A stretch of DNA of 64,000 nucleotides from assembly GCF_030686865.1 (NCBI RefSeq), contig NZ_JAQYUS010000008.1, positions 1-64,000 of the forward strand, read 5' to 3'. Below are positions 26,093-35,897 of this stretch, one piece after another. A program made the translations under genes and the position numbers. The stretch is from Kaistella sp. SH40-3. Its GTDB lineage: Bacteria > Bacteroidota > Bacteroidia > Flavobacteriales > Weeksellaceae. Every line of letters starts with the position of its first letter. Position 1 is the first letter of the stretch. The notes under the pieces are model-generated. The model was given only the letters and a program-made list of their open reading frames with translations. It ran no database searches and was not told the DNA's origin.

Positions 26093-26470
26093 TTATTTAC
26101 TTGCTTTTTTCTTGTTAGCAACAGTTTTTCTCTTTCCTTTTCGGGTTCTAGAATTATTCTTAGTTCTTTGTCCTCTTAAAGGTAATCCCAGTCTGTGACG
26201 TATTCCTCGTTGGCAACCAATATCCATCAATCGCTTGATGTTTAGTTGTGTTTCAGAACGCAATTCACCTTCAACTTTAATGTTTTCAGTGATGTAGTTT
26301 CTGATCAATGCCAATTCATCGTCATTCCATTCGTTGACTTTCTTGTCTTCGCTGATTCCGGCTGCTTTCAAGATCTCAGAAGAAGTACTTCTTCCAACAC
26401 CATAGATATAAGTTAAACCGATAACGCCTCTTTTGTTTTTTGGTAAATCAATACCGGAAATTCTCGCCAT
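26093..26470 (-). CDS. rpsM: 30S ribosomal protein S13
   Basis: 30S head protein of 125 residues that contacts the P-site tRNA and forms inter-subunit bridges. It starts [20 protein letters not shown] and carries the [13 protein letters not shown] tail. It lies 9 bases after rpmJ. Confidence 0.98.
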   Translation of the reverse strand: MARISGIDLPKNKRGVIGLTYIYGVGRSTSSEILKAAGISEDKKVNEWNDDELALIRNYITENIKVEGELRSETQLNIKRLMDIGCQRGIRHRLGLPLRGQRTKNNSRTRKGKRKTVANKKKASK

Positions 26471-26479
26471 AATTTAATT

Positions 26480-26596
26480 TTAGCCTTGTCTTTGTTTAAA
26501 TTTTGGGTTCTTCTTGTTGATCACAAACAGAACGCCTTTTCTGCGAACAATTTTGCAATCAGCACTTCTTTTTTTGATAGATGCTCTAACTTTCAT
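26480..26596 (-). CDS. rpmJ: 50S ribosomal protein L36, zinc-free type
   Basis: A 38-residue protein. It begins [20 protein letters not shown] and ends [10 protein letters not shown]. Zinc-type L36 has three Cys and one His; here only Cys14 remains and the other ligands are Ser, Asn and Phe, so it cannot bind zinc in the usual way. It lies between infA and rpsM, its usual place. Confidence 0.96.
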   Translation of the reverse strand: MKVRASIKKRSADCKIVRRKGVLFVINKKNPKFKQRQG

Positions 26597-26691
26597 TTTA
26601 AGTTTTCTTTTCTAATTTTGCAACGGTTAAATGAGATCTTACGGAATCATTCCCATTTTGTTTAAATTTAAAACTTTAATAAAATCTTTCG

Positions 26692-26734
26692 ACTTTACAA
26701 GTCCTCTTTTATAGTAAAGTTCAGTTGTACTGAA
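26692..26734 (-). promoter_or_regulatory. Two hairpins between infA and rpmJ
   Basis: ACTTTAC (26692-26698) pairs with GTAAAGT (26714-26720), and TTCAGT (26720-26725) pairs with ACTGAA (26729-26734). The second hairpin begins directly after the infA stop. No strong T-run follows, so processing or partial attenuation is more likely than termination. Confidence 0.4.
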
Positions 26735-26735
26735 T

Positions 26736-26951
26736 TTAATATCTAAATGTAATTCTCCCCTTTGATAAATCATAAGGAGACAATTCTAATTTCACCTTGT
26801 CGCCAGGTAAAAGTTTAATGTAGTGCATTCTCATCTTACCAGAAATATGGGCAATAAGTACATGCCCGTTTTCTAGTTCAACGCGAAACTGCGCATTCGA
26901 AAGTGCTTCCGTAATGACGCCGTCTTGTTCAATATGTTTTTGTTTTGCCAT
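26736..26951 (-). CDS. infA: Translation initiation factor IF-1
   Basis: An OB-fold protein of 71 residues that blocks the A site during initiation. It contains the conserved [20 protein letters not shown] block and the terminal [15 protein letters not shown]. It sits 8 bases after secY. Confidence 0.98.
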   Translation of the reverse strand: MAKQKHIEQDGVITEALSNAQFRVELENGHVLIAHISGKMRMHYIKLLPGDKVKLELSPYDLSKGRITFRY

Positions 26952-26959
26952 TTATCTAA

Positions 26960-28342
26960 TTACAGATTATTGCTTGTTCTGGACAATTTAGACTGCATCA
27001 AGCCATCATAATGGTGATTTAACAGATAAGTATTAATCTGTTGTACAGTATCTAAGATTACTCCGACCATAATTAAAAGCGATGTACCCCCGAAAAACAG
27101 GGCAAAACGATCGGTCTGAACAAACGCTCCATACACAAGTGCTGGAAGGATTGCAAAGATAGCTAAAAATATTGAGCCAGGCAAAGTGATTTTTGATAAA
27201 ATATCATCCAGGTAATCAGCGGTTTCTTTCCCTGGTCTAACCTTAGGAATTAAGCCACCGTTTCTCTTTAAATCATCAGCCATTTGATTCACAGGAATCG
27301 TAATTGCTGTGTAGAAAAAGGAGAAGATGATAATTAATATCGCAAACAATACATTGTACTGCCAACTAAATACATTTTTGAATCCTGCAAGAAAAGTGTT
27401 GGACTCATCAACTTTCGTTAATAATCCCGGTACAAACATTAATGCCTGAGCGAAAATGATTGGCATTACTCCAGAAGCATTCACTTTTAGAGGAATCCAT
27501 TGTCTTGCACCTTGCATTAAGTTTCTATTTACACCACCTCTTGCTTGGGCTCTACTTACATATTGGATAGGAATTTTTCTTACAGCGACCGATAGAACGA
27601 TTGCCAAGAGTACGACTACCATCCAGAAGAGAACTTCAATCAGAATCATAATGGTACCAAAACCACCTTTACCTGTTTGAGTTGCAACTTCCTGAATAAA
27701 AGCTCCTGGGAAATCAGCAAGAATCCCTACCATAATTAAGATAGAAATACCATTCCCGATTCCTTTATCAGTAATCTTTTCTCCTAACCACATTGCGAAT
27801 ACAGAACCAGCAACTAAAATTACGATACTTGGCAACCAGAACATAATGGACTGCGGATGTACATAGTAGGCAGAAGCAAACTGTGCATGAGGCAAGAACA
27901 TTTGAGTGATTGAAGTAAGGTAAGAAGGTGCTTGTACCAAACAAACTGCAATAGTTAACCATCTTGTAATTTGGTTTAAGGTATTTCTACCACTTTCACC
28001 ATCTTTCTGCAATTTCTGAAGATATGGAATTGCCATACCCATTAATTGCACAATAATGGAAGCAGAAATATAAGGCATAATTCCGAGTGCCATAATTGAC
28101 GCTCGGGAGAAAGCCCCACCTGTAAACGAAGAAAGCAAGCCAAGAAGTCCTGCTCCTTGCTTGTTGCCTCCTTGGTTTTTATAAATATCCAAAAGATTCC
28201 CTACCTCGGCCATGTTAATGGCGGGTAAGGAAATATAAGATGCGAATCTATACACGAGGACGATCCCTAGAGTGAACATGATTTTCTCTCTAAGTTCCTT
28301 AAGACTCCAAATGTTTTTTAGTGTTTGTATAAATTCTTTCAT
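26960..28342 (-). CDS. secY: Preprotein translocase channel subunit SecY
   Basis: Ten-helix inner-membrane channel of 460 residues for Sec export and insertion. Signature blocks include LGIMPYISASIIVQL and the loop motif QRARGG-like SRAQARGGVNRNLMQG. It is needed for all signal-peptide proteins seen in this window. It follows rplO by 8 bases. Confidence 0.98.
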   Translation of the reverse strand: MKEFIQTLKNIWSLKELREKIMFTLGIVLVYRFASYISLPAINMAEVGNLLDIYKNQGGNKQGAGLLGLLSSFTGGAFSRASIMALGIMPYISASIIVQLMGMAIPYLQKLQKDGESGRNTLNQITRWLTIAVCLVQAPSYLTSITQMFLPHAQFASAYYVHPQSIMFWLPSIVILVAGSVFAMWLGEKITDKGIGNGISILIMVGILADFPGAFIQEVATQTGKGGFGTIMILIEVLFWMVVVLLAIVLSVAVRKIPIQYVSRAQARGGVNRNLMQGARQWIPLKVNASGVMPIIFAQALMFVPGLLTKVDESNTFLAGFKNVFSWQYNVLFAILIIIFSFFYTAITIPVNQMADDLKRNGGLIPKVRPGKETADYLDDILSKITLPGSIFLAIFAILPALVYGAFVQTDRFALFFGGTSLLIMVGVILDTVQQINTYLLNHHYDGLMQSKLSRTSNNL

Positions 28343-28350
28343 TGTAAATA

Positions 28351-28797
28351 TTATAGAGTAATTGCTTTACCTCCTGCTTTAGAAATTGCTTCTTCTGCAG
28401 ATTTAGTGAATTTGTGTGCAGAAACTGAAATACCAGCTTTCAATTCTCCTCTACCCATAATTTTTACAATTTCGCTTTTCTTAGCCAAACCATTCTCTAC
28501 TAAAACCTCTTGTGTAATTTCAGTGATATTTTTGGTATCAGCCAAAAGTTGAAGGGTATCAATATTAATTCCTCTATACTCTTTTCTGTTGATGTTGGTA
28601 AAACCGAATTTCGGTAATCTTCTTTGCAAAGGCATCTGTCCACCTTCGAAACCAATCTTCTGAGAATAACCAGCTCTTGCTTGCTGACCGTTGTGACCTT
28701 TTCCAGCTGTTCCCCCTTTACCACTACCTTGTCCTCTACCGATTCTTTTAGTACTGTGAGTAGAACCTGCTGCAGGTCTAATATTATTTAAATTCAT
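28351..28797 (-). CDS. rplO: 50S ribosomal protein L15
   Basis: 148 residues. The N-terminal Gly/Arg-rich arm GRGQGSGKGGTAGKGHNGQ is typical, and the globular domain follows from about residue 70. It binds 23S rRNA late in assembly. Confidence 0.98.
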   Translation of the reverse strand: MNLNNIRPAAGSTHSTKRIGRGQGSGKGGTAGKGHNGQQARAGYSQKIGFEGGQMPLQRRLPKFGFTNINRKEYRGINIDTLQLLADTKNITEITQEVLVENGLAKKSEIVKIMGRGELKAGISVSAHKFTKSAEEAISKAGGKAITL

Positions 28798-28831
28798 TAT
28801 TTTTAGATTTGAGATTTAAAGATTAGAGAGA

Positions 28832-28855
28832 AGAGACTATCATGATCAAGTCTCT
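28832..28855 (-). promoter_or_regulatory. Hairpin between rpmD and rplO
   Basis: AGAGACT pairs with AGTCTCT around a 10-base loop that itself contains the palindrome TGATCA. Within an operon spacer of 77 bases. Role unknown. Confidence 0.35.
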
Positions 28856-28874
28856 TTTTCTCTTTGTCAATTTT

Positions 28875-29051
28875 CTATTTTTGTACTTCTAGTAAGTGAT
28901 TTACTGCCGCTACCATTCCTAAAATTGCAGGAGTATCGTCATGTTCTACCACTTGGTGAAGTTTTTTCAATCCTAATGCTTCAAGCGTTCTTTTTTGGGT
29001 TTTGGTTCTACCAATAGCGCTTCTTACTTGTTTGATTCTAATTTTTGCCAT
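28875..29051 (-). CDS. rpmD: 50S ribosomal protein L30
   Basis: 58 residues: MAKIRIKQVRSAIGRTKTQK, then LEALGLKKLHQVVEHDDTP, which is the full ferredoxin-like L30 fold. It lies between rpsE and rplO, 11 bases after rpsE. Confidence 0.96.
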   Translation of the reverse strand: MAKIRIKQVRSAIGRTKTQKRTLEALGLKKLHQVVEHDDTPAILGMVAAVNHLLEVQK

Positions 29052-29062
29052 TGCTTTACTTA

Positions 29063-29584
29063 TTAACCGTTAAACACTTTATCTAATGAAATACCTCTCA
29101 ATTTAGCAACCTCTTCTGGTCTTCTGATATCCAATAGCGCTTTGAAAGTTGCTTTCACTACGTTATGTGGGTTAGATGAACCTTTTGATTTTGAAAGAAT
29201 ATCTTTAATACCAGCAGCTTCAACTACCATACGAACTGTACCACCAGCGATTACACCGGTACCATGAGTTGCAGGTCTCAAGAAGATATCTGCTCCACCG
29301 TATCTTGCAGATGTTTGGTGAGGAATGGTATGGTTTACTACAGGAACTTTAACTAAATTTTTCTTAGCATCTTCTACTGCTTTTGCAATAGCTGAAGCAA
29401 CTTCTTTAGATTTCCCTAAACCGAAACCAACAGTTCCAGCTTCGTCTCCTACAACAACAATTGCAGAAAAACCGAAAGCTCTACCTCCCTTGGTTACTTT
29501 AGTAACTCTGTTTACTGAAACGAGACGATCTTTAAGTTCTAATCCTCCCGGTTTTATTTTTTCTATATTATCTAGTCCTAACAT
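29063..29584 (-). CDS. rpsE: 30S ribosomal protein S5
   Basis: 173 residues. The N-terminal double-stranded RNA-binding domain ([20 protein letters not shown]) is followed by the C-terminal domain with the [14 protein letters not shown] block. It contributes to decoding accuracy and mRNA unwinding. The gene starts 18 bases after rplR. Confidence 0.98.
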   Translation of the reverse strand: MLGLDNIEKIKPGGLELKDRLVSVNRVTKVTKGGRAFGFSAIVVVGDEAGTVGFGLGKSKEVASAIAKAVEDAKKNLVKVPVVNHTIPHQTSARYGGADIFLRPATHGTGVIAGGTVRMVVEAAGIKDILSKSKGSSNPHNVVKATFKALLDIRRPEEVAKLRGISLDKVFNG

Positions 29585-29602
29585 ATTTCCGAAATTTAAT
29601 GA

Positions 29603-29950
29603 TTAGAATTTTAGTCCGCCTTCTCTCGCACCGTCAGCTAAAGCTTTCACTCTACCATGGTATACGAATCCGTTTCTGTCGAACACTATATTTTCAATTC
29701 CTGCAGCTTTAGCTTTTTCAGCGATTGCTTTACCAACTTCTGCAGAGATTTCTACTTTGTTTCCTTTTACATTCAGCGCTCTAGATGAAGCTGAAGCTAA
29801 AGTTTTACCTTCTTTATCGTCGATTAATTGAGCGTAAATTTCTTTATTGCTTTTGTAAACAGATAATCTTGGTAATTCAGCAGAGCCAGAGATTTTTCCT
29901 CTTACTCTTCTTTTAATTCTATTTCTTTTTTGTACTTTGCTTAGTGCCAT
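29603..29950 (-). CDS. rplR: 50S ribosomal protein L18
   Basis: 115-residue 5S rRNA-binding protein. It has the basic N-terminus [15 protein letters not shown] and the conserved end [20 protein letters not shown]. Confidence 0.98.
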   Translation of the reverse strand: MALSKVQKRNRIKRRVRGKISGSAELPRLSVYKSNKEIYAQLIDDKEGKTLASASSRALNVKGNKVEISAEVGKAIAEKAKAAGIENIVFDRNGFVYHGRVKALADGAREGGLKF

Positions 29951-29968
29951 TTTCTTAAGTTTTAAAAA

Positions 29969-30514
29969 TTAAGCAGATTTACCAGCTTTACGTCTTACAA
30001 TTTCTCCTACGAATCTAACTCCTTTTCCTTTATATGGTTCTGGTTTTCTGAAAGATCTGATCTTTGCAGCTACCATTCCTAATAATTGTTTGTCAAAAGA
30101 TGTTAAGGTAATAATTGGATTTTTACCTTTTTCAGATAATGTTTCTACTACCACTTCTTTTGGAAGATCCAGTACAATACCGTGTGAGAATCCCAAAGCC
30201 AAATCTAATCTGTTTCCTTGATTAGATGCTCTGTATCCTACTCCTACAAGTTCAAGTTTTTTAGTCCATCCTTCGGATGTTCCTTGAACCATGTTATTGA
30301 TTAACGCTCTGTAAAGACCGTGTAATGCTTTGTGTTGTTTTGATTCCGACGCGCGATCTAAAGTTAGAATCCCGTCTTCTTGCTTAAGAGTGATTCCTTC
30401 GCCTAATTGCTGTGTAAGTTCTCCTTTCGGTCCTTTCACAGTTACCAATCCGTCTTTCTCAGTTACGGTAACATTAGCGGGAATTTCTATAATTGCTTTA
30501 CCAATTCTTGACAT
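29969..30514 (-). CDS. rplF: 50S ribosomal protein L6
   Basis: 181 residues with two repeated L6 domains. The C-terminal signature is PEPYKGKGVRFVGEIVRRK. It sits near the GTPase centre of the 50S subunit. Confidence 0.98.
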   Translation of the reverse strand: MSRIGKAIIEIPANVTVTEKDGLVTVKGPKGELTQQLGEGITLKQEDGILTLDRASESKQHKALHGLYRALINNMVQGTSEGWTKKLELVGVGYRASNQGNRLDLALGFSHGIVLDLPKEVVVETLSEKGKNPIITLTSFDKQLLGMVAAKIRSFRKPEPYKGKGVRFVGEIVRRKAGKSA

Positions 30515-30531
30515 TTTCCTTTAATTAAAAA

Positions 30532-30930
30532 TTAATAAACATAGCAGATTACTTCTCCACCAACTTTTTCCTGACGTGCTTTTTTATCAGTCATAACTCC
30601 TCTTGAAGTTGAGATAATTGCAATTCCTAATCCGTTCAATACTCTTGGCAGTTCACCTGATCCTTTGTATTGTCTTAAACCTGGTCTTGAAGCTCTTTGA
30701 ATGCTTTTGATAACCGGCTTGTTGGTTAGTTTATCGTACTTTAAAGCGATTTTGATGTTTCCTTGAACAGCGTTATCTTCGAACTTGTAGTTCAAAATAT
30801 ACCCTTGATCAAACAAAATTTTTGTAATCTCCTTTTTGATTTTCGATGCAGGAATATCCACCACTTTGTGGCCTGCGCTTTGTGCGTTCCTTACTCTGGT
30901 TAGGAAATCTGAAATTGGATCTGTTACCAT
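30532..30930 (-). CDS. rpsH: 30S ribosomal protein S8
   Basis: 132 residues, [14 protein letters not shown] at the N-terminus and the signature [20 protein letters not shown]8 is the translational repressor of the spc operon in E. coli. Here the large inverted repeat at 30957-31040 lies just upstream of its start, which is worth noting. Confidence 0.98.
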   Translation of the reverse strand: MVTDPISDFLTRVRNAQSAGHKVVDIPASKIKKEITKILFDQGYILNYKFEDNAVQGNIKIALKYDKLTNKPVIKSIQRASRPGLRQYKGSGELPRVLNGLGIAIISTSRGVMTDKKARQEKVGGEVICYVY

Positions 30931-30956
30931 TTTTCTATTTTAAATTATTGGTTTAT

Positions 30957-31040
30957 GATAGTTAGTTTTAAAAGGTGGTAGGCTTTAGGTTCTAGTTAAA
31001 AACTATTTACTATAACCTACAACCTAATAACTTTACTATC
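30957..31040 (-). promoter_or_regulatory. Long imperfect inverted repeat between rpsN and rpsH
   Basis: The arms begin with GATAGT (30957) and end with ACTATC (31040), and pair over about 35 positions with mismatches, including AGGT and GTAGG blocks. It occupies most of the 128-base spacer in the spc mRNA. Its role could be translational control of rpsH or RNA processing, or it may be a decayed repeat. Confidence 0.6.
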
Positions 31041-31058
31041 TCGATTGTTCTAAATTTG

Positions 31059-31328
31059 TTACCAACTAGCTTTTTTCACTCCCGGGATAAGACCTTTGTT
31101 AGCCATTTCTCTGAAAGTTACTCTTGAAAGACCGAATGTTCTCATGTAACCTCTTGGTCTTCCTGTTAATTTACATCTGTTGTGTAGTCTTACTGGTGAA
31201 GCATCTTTCGGCAATAATTGCAAACCTGCATAGTCATTCGCTTCTTTCAAAGCTTTTCTTTTCTCTGCATATTTTGCTACCGTAGCTTCTCTTTTGCGCT
31301 CACGCGCTTTCATTGATTCTTTAGCCAT
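31059..31328 (-). CDS. rpsN: 30S ribosomal protein S14, zinc-free type
   Basis: 89 residues, the long form. Only one Cys is present ([14 protein letters not shown]), so the CxxC..CxxC zinc ribbon of the short form is missing. It begins one base after rplE, which implies coupled translation. Confidence 0.97.
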   Translation of the reverse strand: MAKESMKARERKREATVAKYAEKRKALKEANDYAGLQLLPKDASPVRLHNRCKLTGRPRGYMRTFGLSRVTFREMANKGLIPGVKKASW

Positions 31329-31329
31329 C

Positions 31330-31881
31330 TTAGTTCTTTTTGAAAGGCATACCGAAATGCGTTAATAGTGATTTAGCTTCTTTGTCAGTTTTCGCTGAAG
31401 TTACAAAAGTAATGTCCATCCCTTGGATTTTTTTCACTTTGTCAATTGCAATCTCTGGGAAAATAATTTGCTCCGTAATCCCTAAATTGTAATTTCCTCT
31501 TCCGTCGAACCCGTCTGCTTTGATACCGTTAAAATCACGGATACGTGGTAAAGCTGAAGAAGTTAATCGGTCTAAGAACTCATACATTTGATTTGATCTT
31601 AAAGTAACTCTAGCTCCTACAGGCATTCCTTTTCTTAATTTAAAAGCTGCTTCATCTTTCTTAGAAAGAGTTCCAACTGCTTTTTGACCAGTGATTGCCG
31701 TAAGTTCTTCAATTCCGTAATCAACAATTTTCTTGTCAGCTGTTGCTGCACCCAAACCTTGTGACACAACGATTTTCAATAATTTAGGAACCTGCATAAC
31801 AGATTTGTACCCAAATTCTTCCATCATTGTAGGAATAATTTTCTCTTTATATATTTGTTTTGGTCTTGCTATATATTCCAT
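31330..31881 (-). CDS. rplE: 50S ribosomal protein L5
   Basis: 183-residue 5S rRNA-binding protein in the central protuberance. Signature: [16 protein letters not shown] with the later [15 protein letters not shown] block. It follows rplX by 10 bases. Confidence 0.98.
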   Translation of the reverse strand: MEYIARPKQIYKEKIIPTMMEEFGYKSVMQVPKLLKIVVSQGLGAATADKKIVDYGIEELTAITGQKAVGTLSKKDEAAFKLRKGMPVGARVTLRSNQMYEFLDRLTSSALPRIRDFNGIKADGFDGRGNYNLGITEQIIFPEIAIDKVKKIQGMDITFVTSAKTDKEAKSLLTHFGMPFKKN

Positions 31882-31891
31882 CTTCGTTTAA

Positions 31892-32218
31892 TTATAAAGT
31901 TTCACCGGTTGATTTAGCAACTCTCACTTTTTTATCACCCTCTACCTTACTTCCTGTTTTAGTTGGTTTACCGTTTTTGTCGATAAGCATAACATTCGAA
32001 ATATGGATTGATGCTTCTTTTTCTACAATTCCGCCTTGTGGGTTACCTGCAGATGGTTTAGTATGTTTTTTAACAATATTTAAACCTGCAACAACTACTC
32101 TAGCGTCTTTGCCTTCTTTTCTGATCACTTCAATAACTTCACCTTTTTTACCTTTAATTTCTTTCTTTCCGGTAGTGATGATTACGTTATCTCCTCTTTT
32201 GATTTTTAACTTTGTCAT
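31892..32218 (-). CDS. rplX: 50S ribosomal protein L24
   Basis: 108-residue assembly-initiating protein with an N-terminal KOW motif ([20 protein letters not shown]). It binds the 5' end of 23S rRNA. Confidence 0.98.
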   Translation of the reverse strand: MTKLKIKRGDNVIITTGKKEIKGKKGEVIEVIRKEGKDARVVVAGLNIVKKHTKPSAGNPQGGIVEKEASIHISNVMLIDKNGKPTKTGSKVEGDKKVRVAKSTGETL

Positions 32219-32236
32219 TTTCTGTAAATTTTAAAA

Positions 32237-32605
32237 TTAAAGTACTTCAGGAGCTAATGAAATGACTTTCATATATTCTTTGTCTCTTAGTTCACGAGCA
32301 ACAGGTCCGAAAACACGGGTCCCTCTCATTTCACCAGTAGCGTTTAAAAGAACACAAGCGTTATCGTCAAATTTGATGTATGATCCATCTTTTCTTCTTA
32401 CTGCTTTTTTAGTTCTTACGACTACCGCTTTAGAAATAGTTCCTTTTTTTGCGGTTCCTTGTGGTGTAGAATCTTTGATAGTAACTACGACTTTATCACC
32501 AACTGAAGCATATCTTCTTCTAGTTCCTCCTAGAACTCTAATAACTAGTACTTCTTTTGCACCTGTGTTATCAGCAACTTTTAATCTTGATTCGGTTTGT
32601 AACAT
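32237..32605 (-). CDS. rplN: 50S ribosomal protein L14
   Basis: 122 residues, beginning [19 protein letters not shown], with the signature [21 protein letters not shown]. Its start overlaps the rpsQ stop by one base (TAATG), so translation is probably coupled. Confidence 0.98.
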   Translation of the reverse strand: MLQTESRLKVADNTGAKEVLVIRVLGGTRRRYASVGDKVVVTIKDSTPQGTAKKGTISKAVVVRTKKAVRRKDGSYIKFDDNACVLLNATGEMRGTRVFGPVARELRDKEYMKVISLAPEVL

Positions 32606-32859
32606 TACTTAGCTTTTTCAATGATTCTTACTAATCTCCATCTCTTACTTTTACTTAAAGGTCTTGTTTCAGTAATTAATACTGTATCCCCTTCAGTACA
32701 CTCGTTGTTCTCATCATGAGCGGTATATTTTTTCGTTTTTAAAACGAATTTACCATACATCGGGTGTTTTACTCTCGTCGTTTCACTTACAACAATGGTT
32801 TTTTCCATTTTATTGCTAGAAACAATTCCGATTCTTTCTTTTCTTAAATTTCTATCCAT
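32605..32859 (-). CDS. rpsQ: 30S ribosomal protein S17
   Basis: 84-residue OB-fold protein that binds 16S rRNA early in assembly. It contains [16 protein letters not shown] and the [15 protein letters not shown] block. Confidence 0.98.
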   Translation of the reverse strand: MDRNLRKERIGIVSSNKMEKTIVVSETTRVKHPMYGKFVLKTKKYTAHDENNECTEGDTVLITETRPLSKSKRWRLVRIIEKAK

Positions 32860-32872
32860 GATAAAAGGAAAA

Positions 32873-33064
32873 TTATGATTGTTGTTTTAGTGTTAATTCA
32901 GTTTCAAGACGAGCGATCATTCTTCTCATGTCTTTAATTTGAATTGGATTTTCAATCGGGCTAATGCTGTGAGACAATTTCATTTTATTGAAATCTGCTT
33001 TTACTTCAGCCAATTTGTTTTGAATATCTCCTGCGCTTAGATTTTTGATGTCAGCTTTTTTCAT
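32873..33064 (-). CDS. rpmC: 50S ribosomal protein L29
   Basis: 63-residue two-helix protein near the tunnel exit. It ends with the family helix [18 protein letters not shown]. Confidence 0.97.
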   Translation of the reverse strand: MKKADIKNLSAGDIQNKLAEVKADFNKMKLSHSISPIENPIQIKDMRRMIARLETELTLKQQS

Positions 33065-33075
33065 TTTTAAATAAA

Positions 33076-33501
33076 TTAATTAGGTTGAACAAAATCGTTA
33101 GCAACTACAAATCTTGTAGTAACAGGAAGTTTTTGTGCTGCTAAACGAAGAGCTTCTTTCGCTACTTCGTAAGGTACACCACCTACTTCAAACATAATTT
33201 TACCAGGTTTCACTACAGATACCCAATATTCCACTGCACCTTTACCTTTCCCCATCCTTACTTCGGCTGGTTTTTTAGTAATAGGCTTGTCTGGAAATAT
33301 TTTGATCCATAACTGACCTTCTCTTTTCATATATCTTGTTGCAGCAATACGCGCTGCTTCAATTTGTCTTGCAGTGATCCAAGCTCCTTCGTTAGCTTTG
33401 ATCCCGAAAGTTCCGTATGCAAGTTGACTACCTCTTTGGGCAATCCCCTTCATTTTCATCTTGTGAACTTTACGGAATTTGGTTCTTCTTGGTTGTAACA
33501 T
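33076..33501 (-). CDS. rplP: 50S ribosomal protein L16
   Basis: 141 residues, [19 protein letters not shown] at the start and the signature [19 protein letters not shown]. It shapes the A-site tRNA elbow region. The motif GYMxR-type arginine target of the YcfD hydroxylase cannot be judged from sequence alone. Confidence 0.98.
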   Translation of the reverse strand: MLQPRRTKFRKVHKMKMKGIAQRGSQLAYGTFGIKANEGAWITARQIEAARIAATRYMKREGQLWIKIFPDKPITKKPAEVRMGKGKGAVEYWVSVVKPGKIMFEVGGVPYEVAKEALRLAAQKLPVTTRFVVANDFVQPN

Positions 33502-33513
33502 AATTTCTAGGAA

Positions 33514-33540
33514 TTTTAGATTTTAGATTTTAGATTTTAA
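33514..33540. repeat. TTTTAGA tandem repeat in the rpsC-rplP spacer
   Basis: Three consecutive copies of TTTTAGA followed by TTTTAA, inside an otherwise tightly packed operon. It enlarges this spacer to 84 bases. Confidence 0.75.
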
Positions 33541-33585
33541 AAAAGTAACGGTTCATTTAAAAAATAGCCTCCAAAATTTCATTAA

Positions 33586-34323
33586 TTATTTTCTATCTCT
33601 TGGTCTACGGTCGTCTCTGCTTCTTCTGTCATCACGATCTCCTCTTCCTGCAGATGGTCCTTTTTTCTGTTGTCCTACTAGTGGGCTTAAGTCTCTTTTA
33701 CCGTAAACTTCACCTTTCATAATCCAAACCTTAACTCCTAATTTACCGTACTGAGTAAGGGCTTCACCGATATGGTAATCGATGTCTGCTCTAAAGGTTG
33801 ACAAGGGGATTCTTCCGTCTTTGAAAGATTCACTTCTTGCCATCTCCGCTCCGTTTAATCTACCAGAGATTTGAACTTTGATTCCTTCAGCACCCATTCT
33901 CATGGTACTTTGAATTGCCATTTTCACAGCTCTTCTATACGAAATTCTATTTTCGATTTGTTTTGCGATACTGTCTGCAACTAAAACTGCGTCAAGTTCA
34001 GGTCTTTTGATTTCGAAGATATTGATCTGGATATCTTTATCCGTCAATTTTTTTAATTCTTCTTTTAATTTATCAACTTCCTGTCCTCCTTTACCGATGA
34101 TTAATCCCGGTCTAGCAGTAGTAATTGTAATGGTTACTAATTTCAATGTTCTCTCGATGTAGATTTTTGAAATTCCACCTTTAGATAATCTTGCCTCAAG
34201 GTATCTTCTGATCTTGTAGTCTTCTGCGATTCTGTCTCCATAATCTTTACCACCATACCAGTTTGAATCCCATCCTCTGATGATACCTAATCTGTTACCA
34301 ATTGGATTTGTCTTCTGTCCCAT
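33586..34323 (-). CDS. rpsC: 30S ribosomal protein S3 with Arg/Asp-rich tail
   Basis: 245 residues. An N-terminal KH domain (signature [17 protein letters not shown]) is followed by the C-terminal S3 domain. The last ~25 residues are an Arg/Asp-rich low-complexity tail ([20 protein letters not shown]). S3 lines the mRNA entry channel. Confidence 0.97.
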   Translation of the reverse strand: MGQKTNPIGNRLGIIRGWDSNWYGGKDYGDRIAEDYKIRRYLEARLSKGGISKIYIERTLKLVTITITTARPGLIIGKGGQEVDKLKEELKKLTDKDIQINIFEIKRPELDAVLVADSIAKQIENRISYRRAVKMAIQSTMRMGAEGIKVQISGRLNGAEMARSESFKDGRIPLSTFRADIDYHIGEALTQYGKLGVKVWIMKGEVYGKRDLSPLVGQQKKGPSAGRGDRDDRRSRDDRRPRDRK

Positions 34324-34330
34324 ACCTTGA

Positions 34331-34732
34331 TTATTTATTATCTTTAGTTCCTAAAATTAAAGTGATGTGGTTTGATCTTTTTCTGATTCTATGACCTCTA
34401 CCTTGTGGTGCTGGTCTTAGTCTCTTCAATTGTCTTGCACTGTCAACCATAATTTCTTTTACGATTAAGTTTGCTTCTTCAATATCAGCACCTTCGTTCT
34501 TTGATTGCCAGTTAGCCATCGCAGAAAGAAGTACTTTCTCTAATTTGTTAGAAGCATCTTTTTTGGAAAATTTAAGGATACTCAACGCCTTTTCTACTTC
34601 AACTCCTCTAATGATATCAACTACTAATCTCATTTTTCTTGGAGAAGAAGGGCAGTCATTATGTAACGCTTTTGCTACATCTTGGTTTGCTATTTTACGT
34701 GCTAATGCACTTTCTCTTTTTCTTGATCCCAT
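34331..34732 (-). CDS. rplV: 50S ribosomal protein L22
   Basis: 133-residue tunnel-lining protein. Conserved blocks [14 protein letters not shown] and the beta-hairpin end [20 protein letters not shown] are intact; no insertion associated with macrolide resistance is apparent. Confidence 0.98.
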   Translation of the reverse strand: MGSRKRESALARKIANQDVAKALHNDCPSSPRKMRLVVDIIRGVEVEKALSILKFSKKDASNKLEKVLLSAMANWQSKNEGADIEEANLIVKEIMVDSARQLKRLRPAPQGRGHRIRKRSNHITLILGTKDNK

Positions 34733-34734
34733 GA

Positions 34735-35013
34735 TTATCTACCTCCTTTATTTTTGTTACCGCCGTGACCTCTGAAAGATCTTGTCGGAGAAAATTCGCC
34801 TAACTTATGACCTACCATATTTTCAGTTACATAAACTGGGATAAAAGATTTCCCGTTATGTACTGCGATGGTTTGTCCTACGAAGTCTGGAGAGATCATT
34901 GATGCTCTAGACCAAGTTTTGATTACTGTCTTCTTACCAGACTCTATATTTGTCTGAACCTTCTTATCTAAAGTGTGATGAATGAAAGGTCCTTTTTTAA
35001 GTGATCTTGACAT
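34735..35013 (-). CDS. rpsS: 30S ribosomal protein S19
   Basis: 92-residue head protein beginning [18 protein letters not shown], with the signature [19 protein letters not shown]. It is separated from rplV and rplB by 2 bases each. Confidence 0.98.
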   Translation of the reverse strand: MSRSLKKGPFIHHTLDKKVQTNIESGKKTVIKTWSRASMISPDFVGQTIAVHNGKSFIPVYVTENMVGHKLGEFSPTRSFRGHGGNKNKGGR

Positions 35014-35015
35014 AA

Positions 35016-35837
35016 TTATTTTCTTTTAGATATGATATGACGGTTAGACGCTTTGTTTTTCTTTCTGGTTTTGTAACCTTTAGCAGGCATACCATTTCTT
35101 GATCTTGGGTGACCTCCAGAAGATTTACCTTCTCCACCTCCCATTGGGTGATCGACAGGGTTCATTACTACTGCTCTTGTTCGAGGTCTTCTACCCAACC
35201 ATCTGCTTCTACCTGCTTTACCAGAAACGGTAAGCATGTGATCGTGGTTAGATACTGCACCAATCATTGCCATACACTCCCCAAGAACCATTCTAGATTC
35301 TCCTGAAGGTAATTTAATGATCACGTATTTCTTATCTCTTGAAGTTAATTGTGCCGATGATCCTGCACTTCTCGCCATAATTCCACCTTGACCAGGCTTC
35401 AATTCGATACAAGAAATAACAGTTCCCAAAGGAATGTTTTTCAACTTCATTGCATTACCAACATTTGGTTCTGCGCTTTCTGAGGAGATTACTTTCTGAT
35501 CTACTTTGATACCAGTTGGAGCGATGATATATCTCTTCTCTCCGTCCGCATATTCTAATAGAGCGATGAAAGCAGTTCTGTTTGGATCGTACTCAACAGT
35601 TTTTACCGTAGCTTCAACATCAAACTTGTTTCTTTTGAAGTCGATAATTCTGTATTTTTGTTTGTGTCCACCTCCGGTGTAACGCATGGTCATTTTACCA
35701 GTATTGTTACGACCACCTGACTTACTAATACCTACTGTTAGAGATTTCTCTGGTTTGTTGGTAGTAATTTCATCAAAGTTGTTAACAACTCTGAATCTCT
35801 GTCCCGGGGTGATAGGTTTTAATTTTCTAACAGACAT
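35016..35837 (-). CDS. rplB: 50S ribosomal protein L2
   Basis: 273 residues. RNA-binding domain and C-terminal domain with the [18 protein letters not shown] signature, whose His contributes near the peptidyl-transferase centre. The 60-base gap to rplW holds a 7-bp hairpin. Confidence 0.99.
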   Translation of the reverse strand: MSVRKLKPITPGQRFRVVNNFDEITTNKPEKSLTVGISKSGGRNNTGKMTMRYTGGGHKQKYRIIDFKRNKFDVEATVKTVEYDPNRTAFIALLEYADGEKRYIIAPTGIKVDQKVISSESAEPNVGNAMKLKNIPLGTVISCIELKPGQGGIMARSAGSSAQLTSRDKKYVIIKLPSGESRMVLGECMAMIGAVSNHDHMLTVSGKAGRSRWLGRRPRTRAVVMNPVDHPMGGGEGKSSGGHPRSRNGMPAKGYKTRKKNKASNRHIISKRK

Positions 35838-35873
35838 TACAATTATTTATAATTAATAAAATTTTATTGTTGT

Positions 35874-35892
35874 CATAAGGTATTCCCTTATG
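35874..35892. promoter_or_regulatory. Hairpin between rplW and rplB
   Basis: CATAAGG pairs perfectly with CCTTATG around a 5-base loop, 6 bases after the rplW stop. Without a T-run it is not a terminator. Confidence 0.35.
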
Positions 35893-35897
35893 CTAAT

